DNA of 54,951 bases from Bacteroidales bacterium (GCA_029938715.1 JAOZUK010000015.1:1-54951); one strand, 5' to 3'. Counted from the first letter of the stretch, positions 1 to 8,481 are shown. The notes: generated by a model from the letters alone, not told the origin. Program-made: numbers and translations.

Positions 1-11
1 ATCCTATTTTT

Positions 12-124
<113 letters not shown>

Positions 125-126
<2 letters not shown>

Positions 127-1066
127 ACTTGCCGTCGTAGGCGGCCACAATGGACTTCACCAGTCTGTGGCGAATAATATCTCTTTCATCGAACCTGATG
201 ATTGAAATACCTTCGATGTCCTTAAGTATTTCAACGGCCTGAACCAGGCCAGAATCCGATCTTCTGGGAAGGTCAACCTGCGAATCATCACCGGTGACAA
301 TGAACCTGGCACTGGGGCCCATACGGGTCAGAAACATCTTGAACTGATTGTGGGTGGCATTCTGAGCCTCATCAAGAATCACAAAAGCATGATCGAGCGT
401 TCGCCCCCTCATGTAGGCCAGTGGTGCAATCTGAATGGTACCGTCCTCCAAAAACTGGATCAGTTTGCGGGGCTGAATCATATCCCTGAGTGCATCGTAC
501 AGAGGTTGTAGATACGGATCCAGTTTATCCTTATAGTCACCAGGCAAAAAACCCAGTTTCTCACCCGCTTCCACCGCCGGACGGGTAAGTATGATCCTTT
601 TCACCTCCCGCTCCTTTAAAGCTTTCACAGCCATAGCAATGGCCGTGTAGGTTTTACCAGTTCCGGCCGGGCCCACAGCGATTAAAAGGTCATTGCTTAG
701 TCCATCCTCCACAAGACGTTTCTGGTTGATGGTGATGGCCCTGATCTTTCTGCCATTGTCGCCGTGAAGCAAAACTTCATTTTCTGAGCCTGAAACTTCG
801 ATTTTATGGTTAGCCGTTCCATTGAGAAGATCTTCAAGATCGGGAAGGCTCACACTGGAAAATTTTCTAAGATATCTTACAAACAGGTCTACCTTGTCTT
901 CAAACTCCTGCAAACGAATTTTCTCACCATTGATGCGGATCTCATTTCCGCGAGAAACAATCTTCAGATCTGGAAACCGTTCAATGAATTTATTGAAACG
1001 GACGTTGTTTACACCATAAAAATCAACGGGATCGACACCTTCCAAATAGATCAGTTTTTCCGCCAT
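125..1066 (-). CDS. phoH: PhoH family P-loop ATPase
   Basis: Cytoplasmic ATPase of the PhoH family, a helicase-like P-loop NTPase group linked to RNA metabolism and phosphate or stress responses. At 313 residues it has the usual length of the PhoH-like form: an N-terminal KH-like region (about 1-90) and then the ATPase domain. Walker A is GPAGTGKT at residues 132-139 and Walker B is the VILDEAQN segment. The ATG at 1066 is followed directly by typical family sequence. It diverges from the SAM hydrolase gene at 1153. The stop codon is embedded in the heptamer array at the left end of the window. The family call is firm; the physiological role is not established here. Confidence 0.95.
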
Positions 1067-1084
1067 ATATTAAATTATAATCAC

Positions 1085-1092
1085 TACTTTTG
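1085..1092 (+). promoter_or_regulatory. Candidate -7 element for the SAM hydrolase-mazG pair
   Basis: TACTTTTG matches the Bacteroidota -7 consensus TAnnTTTG, about 60 bases before the start at 1153. No convincing -33 TTTG is seen at the expected distance. Confidence 0.4.
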
Positions 1093-1152
1093 GATGTGCA
1101 AATTAAGCTGTTTTTTTCAACATTCCAATAAGAAAATCTCTGTCTCAGGCCC

Positions 1153-1938
1153 ATGCACATTATTACGCTGACGTCCGACTGGAAAGATTACGATTACTAT
1201 GTAGCATCACTTAAAGGGAAACTACTCTCCATATGCCCGGAAGCTATAATTGTTGACATCACTCACTCCATTAAATCTTTTAATACAGCACAGGCTGCAT
1301 TTGTGGTAAGAAACAGTTATCCTCACTTTCCCAACGACACCATACACATCATTGCTGTTAACTCTGAACCTGAAGTGGGTGGCCAGTTGCTTGGAGCAAA
1401 AAAGGGGAATCAGTATTTCCTCTGTGCCGACAATGGGATGCTGGGATTGCTGGGAGGACCCGAACCTGAAATGGTGGTTAAACTTAAGGAGCCCATCGAA
1501 TCACAATCCAACAGCTTTATCTCCATGTCGATCTTTGCAGAGGTAGCATGTGCCCTATCTGGGGGATCCCCTCTAAAGGAACTTGGCCAACCGGTAGAAG
1601 TCTTCAATAAACAGACCCCCTTGAGGGCCACCATAGAGGATAACATTATTATGGGCAGCGTCGTACACATTGATTCCTATCACAATGCCATTACAAATAT
1701 CTCCGTGGATCTGTTTCACCGGATTGGAAATGGAAGGCCATTTGAAATCTATGTGCAGAGCAAGCACTATAAGATCAACAGAATAAATAAAAGATACAAT
1801 GAAACTCCGCCTGGAGATTTACTGGCCATTTTTAATGCCGCAAACCTCCTGGAGATAGCCATTCGGAACGGTAACGCCGCCGGTTTACTAAAATTAAATA
1901 CAAGTTCAACCATCAGGGTTGAATTTAAAGAAGGATAA
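1153..1938 (+). CDS. SAM hydrolase / SAM hydroxide adenosyltransferase (DUF62)
   Basis: Member of the DUF62 family. Characterised members cleave S-adenosylmethionine to adenosine and methionine with a water-derived hydroxide, and related fluorinases and chlorinases use a halide. The 261 residues are the normal length. The N-terminus has the characteristic start MHIITLTSDWKDYDYYV and the VDITHSI segment; the middle carries the FLCADNG substrate-binding stretch, followed by the C-terminal barrel. Its stop (1936-1938) is one base before the mazG ATG at 1940, so the two are probably co-transcribed, a pairing that would suit housekeeping of nucleosides and cofactors (inference). Confidence 0.88.
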   Translation: MHIITLTSDWKDYDYYVASLKGKLLSICPEAIIVDITHSIKSFNTAQAAFVVRNSYPHFPNDTIHIIAVNSEPEVGGQLLGAKKGNQYFLCADNGMLGLLGGPEPEMVVKLKEPIESQSNSFISMSIFAEVACALSGGSPLKELGQPVEVFNKQTPLRATIEDNIIMGSVVHIDSYHNAITNISVDLFHRIGNGRPFEIYVQSKHYKINRINKRYNETPPGDLLAIFNAANLLEIAIRNGNAAGLLKLNTSSTIRVEFKEG

Positions 1939-1939
1939 A

Positions 1940-2716
1940 ATGCACAGCAGAGAAGAGAAGTTAGAGGCGTTTAATCGCCTGCTGGAGATTATGGATGAGT
2001 TGAGAGAGAAGTGTCCCTGGGACCGGGAGCAGACCTTGGACAGCCTCAGGAATCTAACCATTGAAGAGACCTATGAACTTGCAGATGCCATCATGGACCA
2101 GGATCTGGAGGAGATCAGAAAAGAACTGGGTGATCTGTTGCTGCATATAGTTTTTTACGCGAAAATCGGATCCGAAAAGGGTTCTTTTGATATTGCCGAT
2201 GTACTAAATGGGATCAACGATAAGCTGGTTTTCAGACATCCCCATGTATTTGGAGATAGAGAAGTAAAGGACTCCGTGGAAGTAATTGAGAACTGGGAAG
2301 AGCTTAAAATGAAGGAAGGCAACAGGAGCGTGCTGGCCGGTGTCCCTATCTCCCTCCCTGCCATGATCAAATCTCACAGGATCCAGGATAAAGTTCGTGC
2401 CGTTGGATTTGACTGGGACCAGAAAGAACAGGTGTGGGATAAGGTAACTGAAGAGATCAACGAGGTAAAACATGAACTGATCAACGGAAATCAAAAGGAG
2501 AAAATCGAGGAGGAGATCGGCGACCTGTTATTCTCCATTGTCAATGCGGCACGGTTATATGATATAGAACCGGAAACGGCACTTGAACGCACCAACCGTA
2601 AGTTCATAAAAAGATTTAAGTACTTGGAATCTAAGACAATTCAGATGGGAAGGTCCTTAAAGGAGATGAATCTTGCGGAGATGGAATCCATCTGGGAGGA
2701 GGCTAAATCTATTTAA
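1940..2716 (+). CDS. mazG: Nucleoside triphosphate pyrophosphohydrolase MazG
   Basis: MazG hydrolyses nucleoside triphosphates to monophosphate and pyrophosphate, cleaning the nucleotide pool and limiting stress signalling. The 258-residue protein shows the two tandem MazG domains of the family: the first with the CPWDREQT segment and the EETYELADAI / EELGDLLLHIVF-type acidic metal site, the second with EEIGDLLFSIVNAARL. I chose the ATG at 1940, preceded closely by AAGGA, rather than the in-frame TTG at 1919 inside the upstream gene. It is the second gene of a two-gene unit. It converges on and overlaps the DUF5606 gene by 8 bases at 2709-2716. Confidence 0.95.
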   Translation: MHSREEKLEAFNRLLEIMDELREKCPWDREQTLDSLRNLTIEETYELADAIMDQDLEEIRKELGDLLLHIVFYAKIGSEKGSFDIADVLNGINDKLVFRHPHVFGDREVKDSVEVIENWEELKMKEGNRSVLAGVPISLPAMIKSHRIQDKVRAVGFDWDQKEQVWDKVTEEINEVKHELINGNQKEKIEEEIGDLLFSIVNAARLYDIEPETALERTNRKFIKRFKYLESKTIQMGRSLKEMNLAEMESIWEEAKSI

Positions 2717-3260
2717 TTTCTTCCTCGTCTGATTTATTGGTCGCATCCTGTTCTTCAGTCGCATCCTGTTCTTCAGTCGCATCCTGTTCTTCAGTCGCAT
2801 CCTGTTCTTCAGTTGCATCCTGTTCTTCGGTCGCACCCTGTTCTTCGGATGATTCCTCCTCTTTATCAATCACTTCCAGTAATCCTTGGTTTTGCAACTG
2901 ATTATACCACTGGAAAACCTTTTTAATATCTGAAACATATACTCGCTCCTGGTCATAGTCGGGAACCAGCTCCTCAAAATAAGATTTTAACTGGGAGGCA
3001 TCTCCTTTATGGGATAGTGATTCTTTTCCTTCTGCTTTTTCATGAATCTGGTAAAAAATATCGGCAAGCGGAATCTCTTCCTCATTGGTAAAAATCGCTA
3101 TATCTTCAAGAGAACTCACCCTTGCAGTTGCAGGAGCTACATGGCGTTTTCCATCTTCAAGTGACTCTACCACGATGCCATTTCTGGCCTGGGCAATGTA
3201 CCTGAACAGTCCTCCTTTTCCTGATATAGACATGATGTCTTTTAGCTTAATTGTCCTCAT
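2709..3260 (-). CDS. DUF5606 domain protein with acidic hexapeptide-repeat tail
   Basis: A small cytoplasmic Bacteroidota-specific protein of unknown function. Residues 1 to about 135 are the conserved DUF5606 core, beginning MRTIKLKDIMSISGKGGLFR and including a segment that resembles an RNA- or protein-binding fold (not proven). From about residue 140 the protein becomes a very acidic tail made of repeats of TEEQDA, encoded by an 18-base minisatellite (2741-2848). There is no signal peptide. The ATG at 3260 follows a TATATTTG -7 element. The 3' end overlaps convergent mazG by 8 bases, so the tail-coding end is also the mazG stop region. Confidence 0.85.
   Translation of the reverse strand: MRTIKLKDIMSISGKGGLFRYIAQARNGIVVESLEDGKRHVAPATARVSSLEDIAIFTNEEEIPLADIFYQIHEKAEGKESLSHKGDASQLKSYFEELVPDYDQERVYVSDIKKVFQWYNQLQNQGLLEVIDKEEESSEEQGATEEQDATEEQDATEEQDATEEQDATEEQDATNKSDEEEIK
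2741..2848 (-). repeat. 18-bp coding minisatellite, six copies
   Basis: Six head-to-tail 18-base units occupy 2741-2848. The four at 2741-2812 are identical, and the two at 2813-2848 carry a few substitutions. Being a multiple of three, each unit adds six residues (TEEQDA) to the C-terminus of the DUF5606 protein without a frameshift. Identity is highest toward the stop-codon end, suggesting recent expansion there. Confidence 0.95.
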
Positions 3261-3285
3261 AGCTGTAGCCTTCCGTAAAGTGATG

Positions 3286-3293
3286 CAAATATA
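3286..3293 (-). promoter_or_regulatory. Candidate -7 element for the DUF5606 gene
   Basis: The minus strand reads TATATTTG, a full TAnnTTTG match, 26 bases before the ATG at 3260. It lies in the short gap after the J-domain gene; no clear -33 box is seen. Confidence 0.5.
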
Positions 3294-3299
3294 GCACTT

Positions 3300-4031
3300 C
3301 TAGTTTAATCCCCGCTTCTTTTTGATTTGGTCATAAGCTTCCTGAACCTTCCTGAATTTCTCATGAGCCACTTTCTTAAAATCTTCACCAAGGTGACTTA
3401 CCTTATCGGGATGGTACTTCATAGCCATCCGGCGATAAGCTTTCTTAACATCCTCGTCTGAAGCGGTGGTCTCAATTTCCAGGATCTTGTAAGAGGAATC
3501 GGTCTGACTTACAAACATGGCCTGGATGCTCTGAAAATCAGAGTCTGAAATACCCATAAAACCTGAAATCCTGTTAATTACATTATTCTCAGACTCACTG
3601 ACCGAGCCATCTGCTGAGGCAATCCCAAACAGGAAGTGCAACATCTCCAGGCGGTATGAATAATCAAGCCTCTGTGAAAGCTGGTTAGTCACATCCCTTA
3701 ATGGGATTTCCTGCTTCAAAATATCCCGGAGCATCACCACAGCTTCTGACGCGGTCTCTTCACCAAATCGTGACACAAAATAACGTCTCACATAATCCAG
3801 TTCACTCTTCATTACCCGGCCATCGGCCTTCATCACAGCTGCAATAAGAACCAGCAGGGAGGCTGCATAGTCACCCCTTAATGTCTTCTCCCTGACACTC
3901 CTTACCTGCCCTGTCATATCACTTTTTCCTGAATCAAAAATTGATCCAACAGCCAGACCCAGGATTCCCCCTATAGGACCACCCAGTGCCCAACCCAGAC
4001 CAAGTCCAACCCATTTTCCAAATTTTGCCAT
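3300..4031 (-). CDS. DjlA-like co-chaperone: TerB domain plus C-terminal J domain
   Basis: Co-chaperone of the DnaK system. The 243 residues comprise a glycine-rich, GxxxG-type hydrophobic N-terminus (about 5-32) that may be a membrane anchor as in DjlA, a TerB-like helical domain (about 50-165) with paired acidic segments (KADGRV and SADGSV), and a C-terminal J domain (about 178-243) with intact HPD in the sequence KYHPDKV, the residues needed to stimulate DnaK ATPase. It is the last gene of the leftward run from nusB and starts 4 bases after coaE ends. Assignment to the TerB/DjlA class is firm; the client is unknown. Confidence 0.88.
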   Translation of the reverse strand: MAKFGKWVGLGLGWALGGPIGGILGLAVGSIFDSGKSDMTGQVRSVREKTLRGDYAASLLVLIAAVMKADGRVMKSELDYVRRYFVSRFGEETASEAVVMLRDILKQEIPLRDVTNQLSQRLDYSYRLEMLHFLFGIASADGSVSESENNVINRISGFMGISDSDFQSIQAMFVSQTDSSYKILEIETTASDEDVKKAYRRMAMKYHPDKVSHLGEDFKKVAHEKFRKVQEAYDQIKKKRGLN

Positions 4032-4035
4032 CTGA

Positions 4036-4623
4036 TTATCCTCTTTTTAAAATCGTTTTGTGTATTTTAATAATCTCTGGAAGAAGCATTTCCTTCCCAT
4101 CATTGTTAATCACATAATCTGCCTTCTTCATCTTCTCCTCTTCGCTCATCTGGTTCTTCATGCGGTCCAGAACCTGTTCTCTTGCAATGCCATCACGCTG
4201 CATCACCCTTTTCACCCTTAATTCTTCCTCAGCAAATACCACTACTGTAAGATCCATGTGCCGGTCCGATCCGCTTTCAAATAAAATAGCTGCCTCTTCA
4301 ACCACATAGAGCGCATGGTTCTGCTTACCTGCCCATCTGGAAAAATCCTCGCGAACAGCCGGATGCACCAGTTCATTTAAACTGGCCAGCAACCCATGAT
4401 CCTTGAAAACCCTGTCCGCAAGAAACTCCCTGTTAAGGGTTCCCCCCACATAAGCTTTGTCTCCAAATAGCCTGGAAATTTGGGTCACCAGCTTGGGATC
4501 ACCGTTCATCACTCTTCTGGCTTCCGTATCGGCATAGTAAACAGCCGCCCCTAATTTTTCTAATACGCTACACACCAGTGTTTTACCGCTACCGATCCCC
4601 CCTGTCAGCCCGACTTTTAACAT
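4036..4623 (-). CDS. coaE: Dephospho-CoA kinase
   Basis: Catalyses the last step of coenzyme A synthesis, ATP-dependent phosphorylation of dephospho-CoA at the 3' hydroxyl. The 195-residue protein has the P-loop GGIGSGKT at residues 8-15, the conserved YYADTEARR segment just after it, and the lid region around QRDGIAREQVLDRMKNQ. The start ATG overlaps the ybbR stop codon by one base (TAATG arrangement), implying translational coupling. coaBC, two earlier steps in the same pathway, lies in the same window at 49922-51136 but is not linked to it. Confidence 0.96.
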   Translation of the reverse strand: MLKVGLTGGIGSGKTLVCSVLEKLGAAVYYADTEARRVMNGDPKLVTQISRLFGDKAYVGGTLNREFLADRVFKDHGLLASLNELVHPAVREDFSRWAGKQNHALYVVEEAAILFESGSDRHMDLTVVVFAEEELRVKRVMQRDGIAREQVLDRMKNQMSEEEKMKKADYVINNDGKEMLLPEIIKIHKTILKRG

Positions 4624-5618
4624 TACCTCTTGGACTTAAGGTATTCGACCGTTTTCGGGTAGTATTCGTAACTTAAAAGATAGTAGGGTATATTCTGAAT
4701 GCTCACATTCAATGTTTTGGTCCGGTCATCAATCTTGTCATAGTCAACTACCGCTCTGAATAGATTTCCATCCATTCTTTCATATTTACTTAAACCCACC
4801 TTGCAGGTCAGCTTAATCCTGGAAGGGAAGGTTTGAAGCGAAATATCCTCAGGCAGGTTCTGAACCTCAACCAGTATGGAAAACTGAACCTCAGTAAATC
4901 GCTCCAGTTCAAGGTTACAGGTCACTCTGCTTTTCTCGTATACCAGATCAGGAATCTCCATTAACCTCACCTTCTGGCTAAACCCCTTAGATAGCAATCC
5001 CATTTCACTTCTCTCTGTAAACACAAATTCCAGTGTATCCAGGATCACATCGGGACCCGTAACCATTATAGAGTCTGGAATAGCCTGCACCACATCCTTG
5101 GTGGTATATTGTTTATCCACCTCAAAATGGAAATCAGGCTTGATCTTAATCTTTCGGGAGAGACTCTTTGCAAATTGAAAATGGAGGGTGTCGGGTTTAA
5201 TTTCAAGCAACTGAAGCTCAGATGGCAATTGAATGGAAATCTGATCTCGAAGATACCGGGTCAATATATGTGCCTTAAAGCTATCCTGGTCTGGTCTGTT
5301 CAGATTAAATGCAGAAACCTTAAAACTAATGGGATCGGGCTTTTTAAACACTTTATACCGCAACAACGCATATCCTAGCGCATTGACACGCAGATCAAGA
5401 TGGTCGGGCATCTCACCAACAAAAACCTCATCCTTCGGAAAATCCGTGTACACCAGGGGATACTCAATCTGAGAAGTATAGTTCTTACTCAATGCATTAA
5501 GTAGCCAGATAAACACAGAGATCAAAAGGAAAACTGAAAACATCAGGATCCTTTTCCTGAATTGTAGTTTTTTTCCTTCCGTTACCTTTGGCCAATTCTG
5601 TAGAAAACCGCTTTCCAA
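4623..5618 (-). CDS. YbbR-like domain protein (CdaR family-like)
   Basis: A membrane-anchored extracytoplasmic protein with one N-terminal transmembrane helix (about 24-43) and then YbbR-type beta repeats. In Firmicutes YbbR/CdaR regulates a diadenylate cyclase; the role in Bacteroidota is not settled. In the called frame there is no ATG before the membrane segment: the likely start is the TTG at 5616-5618, since the first in-frame ATG (residue 25) would cut into the membrane helix and an in-frame stop lies just upstream. It sits between yajC and coaE and overlaps coaE by one base. It would place a periplasmic domain next to translocon and cell-envelope genes. Confidence 0.8.
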   Translation of the reverse strand: MESGFLQNWPKVTEGKKLQFRKRILMFSVFLLISVFIWLLNALSKNYTSQIEYPLVYTDFPKDEVFVGEMPDHLDLRVNALGYALLRYKVFKKPDPISFKVSAFNLNRPDQDSFKAHILTRYLRDQISIQLPSELQLLEIKPDTLHFQFAKSLSRKIKIKPDFHFEVDKQYTTKDVVQAIPDSIMVTGPDVILDTLEFVFTERSEMGLLSKGFSQKVRLMEIPDLVYEKSRVTCNLELERFTEVQFSILVEVQNLPEDISLQTFPSRIKLTCKVGLSKYERMDGNLFRAVVDYDKIDDRTKTLNVSIQNIPYYLLSYEYYPKTVEYLKSKR

Positions 5619-5649
5619 AACAGTTTGATTACTTTTTCTTGCTTTTCAG

Positions 5650-5976
5650 TTACTTCTTTGCAGTCTGCTCCGTCGGTTCTGCAGTCACTGCAGTCTTATC
5701 TACCTTTACAATCACATTATCAGCAATTTCAACGGTCACTGTGCGATCTTTTACATCTGTGATTTTACCATATATACCACCCGTGGTGGTCACTTTGTCA
5801 CCCTTCTTCAGGGAGTTACGAAAATTGGTTGCTTCTTTCTGTTTTTTCATCTGGGGTCGTATCATGAAAAAATAGAAGACAACAATGATTAAAAGCAGGA
5901 AAATCAGAGACTGCATTCCTGCACCACCGGCACCTGGCCCAGCAGGTGCAGCTAAAACTTGAAATAGAAAACTCAT
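5650..5976 (-). CDS. yajC: Preprotein translocase accessory subunit YajC
   Basis: Small inner-membrane partner of SecDF and the SecYEG translocon. The 108 residues contain a Gly/Ala-rich N-terminus, one transmembrane helix (about 22-39), the family signature FFMIRPQMKKQKE right after it, and a short cytoplasmic KOW-like domain with the KKGDKVTTTGGIYGKI segment. The Thr/Ala/Glu-rich tail is unremarkable. It follows the truncated DUF1573 lipoprotein by 29 bases and precedes ybbR, the order typical of Bacteroidota. Confidence 0.95.
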   Translation of the reverse strand: MSFLFQVLAAPAGPGAGGAGMQSLIFLLLIIVVFYFFMIRPQMKKQKEATNFRNSLKKGDKVTTTGGIYGKITDVKDRTVTVEIADNVIVKVDKTAVTAEPTEQTAKK

Positions 5977-6005
5977 TTTTTATATATTAAATTAAACATT
6001 ATGTT

Positions 6006-6209
6006 TCATTTTTCTCCTTCAATGATTGTTCCAAAGTCGTGAGTCAATCTGTCAAAAGTCATAACTGCCTGTCCTGAAGGACCCCGTGCGGTTTCTTTCA
6101 GGTCAATCGTTTCAGAAGGCAGCCTGCCATTATGTCCTGAACACCCCATCACAAGAGGGAGTGTAAGCAGCCATATCAGTTTGATTATCAAAGACCTCAT
6201 ATTACTCAT
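6006..6209 (-). pseudogene. Truncated DUF1573 lipoprotein
   Basis: Only about 67 residues remain. The N-terminus is a normal lipoprotein signal with lipobox LVMGC, then a linker, then the first strand of a DUF1573 domain (FDRLTHDFGTIIEGEK), where a TGA stop follows immediately. Complete DUF1573 lipoproteins at this nusB-yajC position normally continue for another 70-90 residues (an Ig-like fold with a conserved CGC motif). Just 29 bases separate the stop from yajC, so the rest is missing rather than frameshifted. I chose the ATG at 6209, overlapping the nusB stop; an ATG at 6200 is also possible. It could be a pseudogene or a shortened but expressed lipopeptide. Confidence 0.7.
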
Positions 6210-7155
6210 TCTCACCAATCAGTCCCCTGCCCGATTTTAATATTTTATTCTGTTCCTTCAACTTTGACACCACTTTATCGAGTACTCCATTGATAAACAC
6301 ATTGCTTTTGGATGTACTGTAATACTTAGAAATCTCCAAGTATTCGTTCAGGGTTACTTTGGTGGGAATTGAAGGAAATCCAATCAGTTCGGCAATGGCC
6401 ATCTGCATAATCAGAATATCCATAAAAGCAATCCTGTCCAGGTCCCAGTTACGGGTATTTTCCTTTACGTATTCCACATATTCGTCCCGATGAATGATGG
6501 TTTGCCTGTACAACTTAACTACATATTCGCGATCCTCACTATTCTTGTAGAGCTCCATCAGTGTTTTATCGGGGCCATCCTCTTCCTTAAACTTTTTAAA
6601 AGTCTTGACAATCATACTGGTGATGAACTCCAGGTCGTCATTCCAATAAATGCTCTGCTCCTCCATAATTGAATCTAGCAATTCACTGGAAAAGACAATA
6701 TGTGTATAAGCAAACGTAACCAGCTTTTTATCTTCAGCGTATCCCGAAGGTTCGGCTGACATATAGGCAGCGTACTCCTCACTCTCAACAATCCTGTTAT
6801 GGATCTCCTTAATCAATTCGGGATAGTTGCTCCAGTTCAACTTATGCTGATCAATAAACCGAAGCAACCATTTATTATTCCTGAGTTGCTCAATCAGTCG
6901 ATTATTAAGGAAACGTGTATTGGGATCCAGGTCTTCCGGTGTGGGTATACGCTTATTGCGCGCAAGTTCTATCCTCGATTCAGCATAAAGGCTTACATCC
7001 AGTATCAGGAGTAACAGATAATGATAAAGTTCGTATGCCTTCTCAATATTAAAATGAAGCTCCTTTTCGGATCGCCCCATATCCTCCCTGCCAGTTTTGT
7101 AATAAGCGTAGAGGGATTGCAGCGCTTTAATACGTAATTGTCTCCTGCTGATCAT
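6202..7155 (-). CDS. nusB: Transcription antitermination factor NusB (long Bacteroidota form)
   Basis: NusB pairs with NusE (S10) at boxA RNA for antitermination, especially on rRNA operons. At 317 residues it is the long Bacteroidota form, with the all-helical NusB domain in the C-terminal half (about 160-300). The signatures are MISRRQLRIKALQSLYAYY at the start and the WDLDRIAFMDILIMQMAIAEL, IPTKVTLNEYLEISKYYST and FINGVLDKV segments near the end, each in the expected order. It leads the run nusB-DUF1573-yajC-ybbR-coaE, with a good -7 promoter element 36 bases upstream. Confidence 0.95.
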   Translation of the reverse strand: MISRRQLRIKALQSLYAYYKTGREDMGRSEKELHFNIEKAYELYHYLLLLILDVSLYAESRIELARNKRIPTPEDLDPNTRFLNNRLIEQLRNNKWLLRFIDQHKLNWSNYPELIKEIHNRIVESEEYAAYMSAEPSGYAEDKKLVTFAYTHIVFSSELLDSIMEEQSIYWNDDLEFITSMIVKTFKKFKEEDGPDKTLMELYKNSEDREYVVKLYRQTIIHRDEYVEYVKENTRNWDLDRIAFMDILIMQMAIAELIGFPSIPTKVTLNEYLEISKYYSTSKSNVFINGVLDKVVSKLKEQNKILKSGRGLIGENE

Positions 7156-7190
7156 TTGTAAAAAAACCGGTATTCATATTTATAACGATG

Positions 7191-7198
7191 CAAATTTA
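7191..7198 (-). promoter_or_regulatory. Candidate -7 element for the nusB operon
   Basis: The minus strand reads TAAATTTG (TAnnTTTG) 36 bases upstream of the nusB ATG. A TTG lies 22 bases further upstream, slightly too far for a canonical -33 box. Confidence 0.5.
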
Positions 7199-7333
7199 CA
7201 TTAATTTTTAATGTATAAAACAAGTGTTCGCCTGCAAGTTTGGAGCAGCCCTAAAAAGCGGAACATTTGATAATGTTTAAAATATTTCACATTTTTGAAT
7301 ATAAACTAAGTAACCCTATCTAAAACTGATGTA

Positions 7334-7753
7334 ATGATCGATGAAGGAAATGCTAAATCTGAAGGGCTTGTAACTGAGGCAGCAGAACGAGAAGAAATCC
7401 ATTCAAAAGCTGTTAGGGCTGGAAAAAGGACCTATTTTTTTGATGTCAAAGCAACTCGCAGGAACGACTATTATGTAACAATTACCGAGAGTAAGAAAAG
7501 GTTTAACCGTGATGGCAAGTTTTTCTATGAGAAGCATAAACTCTTTCTGTACAAAGAGGATTTCGATAAATTTGCCGACAGTTTGAAAGAGGTTATTGAA
7601 TTTATTCGTGAAGCCAATCCACAACCCATAGAGATTGAGGACGTGCGAGTTACAGAACGCACAGAGACCAAGGCTGCTGATACTCAAATGGTAGATAAAG
7701 AGAAAGATTTCACCAATGTTGAGTTTGATGATCTGGGCGGAGAAAACGCCTGA
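7334..7753 (+). CDS. PUR-family (DUF3276) nucleic-acid-binding protein
   Basis: A small cytoplasmic protein related to PUR-alpha whirly-type domains that bind single-stranded DNA or RNA. The core, about residues 28-100 of 139, carries the typical pattern of four beta strands and a helix: RTYFFDVKATRRNDYYVTI, then KRFNRDGKFFYEKHKLFLYKEDF, then the helix FADSLKEVIEFI. The C-terminal 40 residues are charged and probably disordered. It is monocistronic and ends 2 bases from the stop of the convergent gene at 7756. The target nucleic acid is unknown. Confidence 0.88.
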   Translation: MIDEGNAKSEGLVTEAAEREEIHSKAVRAGKRTYFFDVKATRRNDYYVTITESKKRFNRDGKFFYEKHKLFLYKEDFDKFADSLKEVIEFIREANPQPIEIEDVRVTERTETKAADTQMVDKEKDFTNVEFDDLGGENA

Positions 7754-7755
7754 CC

Positions 7756-8481
7756 TCAATCTGATTTACGTTCCAAAAATTCTTTGATCTCCATAAAGGA
7801 GAGTGTCTTTACATTGGTAATAATAAAATCTTCATTCAGAAAATTGCCATACCTGTTACATTCGAGAATTGCTTCGTTAAAAACCGTTTTTAATGAGTAG
7901 TTCATAGGTAGAAGTAACATGATGGTAGAGAGGTACCCTGAAAAATTGACTTCCTCTACTTCAGCATCAAATTTCCGCAATATGTATTCAAATTCATTCT
8001 TAATTACCATCTGGTGTGTAGGGGTCAGATCGGTCCTGGTTCTTGTCATGACCACTACGAAATAGCGCAACTTTTGATCCTTTCCTCCCAATCCGGTGGA
8101 GATAAACACTTGATTCTCGTCCATGATTTTGCTTACAAGCTGCATACGGCTTTCATTGAGGGAAAGCAACGCCCACTTTTGAAGTGACTCCTCCCCATCC
8201 TTCACAAATGACTCAATGGCTCTGTAACATTCCACCTTTTCAATGGTGGCCAGACGCGCAAGTATCTCTTTTTTTACCTCCTGAGAGTAACCCGGCTCGT
8301 TGAGATACTGGCTATGCTCCAGAGCCCATGACTCCTCCTTTTCCTCTCTAAGGCGCTTCGAACACTCGAAATATTCAACCTGAAGATCCATATCGATCTG
8401 CTCCTCCATGATCTTAAGACTACCAGGGTTCTTACCCAGCATCTCCTGGATCTTTTGATATAAGTTTTCATACTCCTCCAT
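7756..8481 (-). CDS. Conserved-looking hypothetical protein
   Basis: I do not recognise this 241-residue protein. It has no signal peptide or membrane segment and looks cytoplasmic. The N-terminal half is charged and helical with a HEAT-like feel (KKEILARLATIEKVECYRAIESFV). The C-terminal half looks alpha/beta (RYFVVVMTRTRTDLTPTHQ, then VEEVNFSGYLSTIMLLLPMNYS), possibly a small regulatory domain. Coding is supported by length, codon use and the tight convergent junction with the PUR gene (2 bases). No catalytic motif is visible and no function is proposed. Confidence 0.65.
   Translation of the reverse strand: MEEYENLYQKIQEMLGKNPGSLKIMEEQIDMDLQVEYFECSKRLREEKEESWALEHSQYLNEPGYSQEVKKEILARLATIEKVECYRAIESFVKDGEESLQKWALLSLNESRMQLVSKIMDENQVFISTGLGGKDQKLRYFVVVMTRTRTDLTPTHQMVIKNEFEYILRKFDAEVEEVNFSGYLSTIMLLLPMNYSLKTVFNEAILECNRYGNFLNEDFIITNVKTLSFMEIKEFLERKSD

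Noticed and set aside
1919-1939. Longer mazG starting at TTG 1919
   Set aside because: The ATG at 1940 has AAGGA just upstream and gives the normal N-terminus; the extension would lie in the SAM hydrolase coding sequence.
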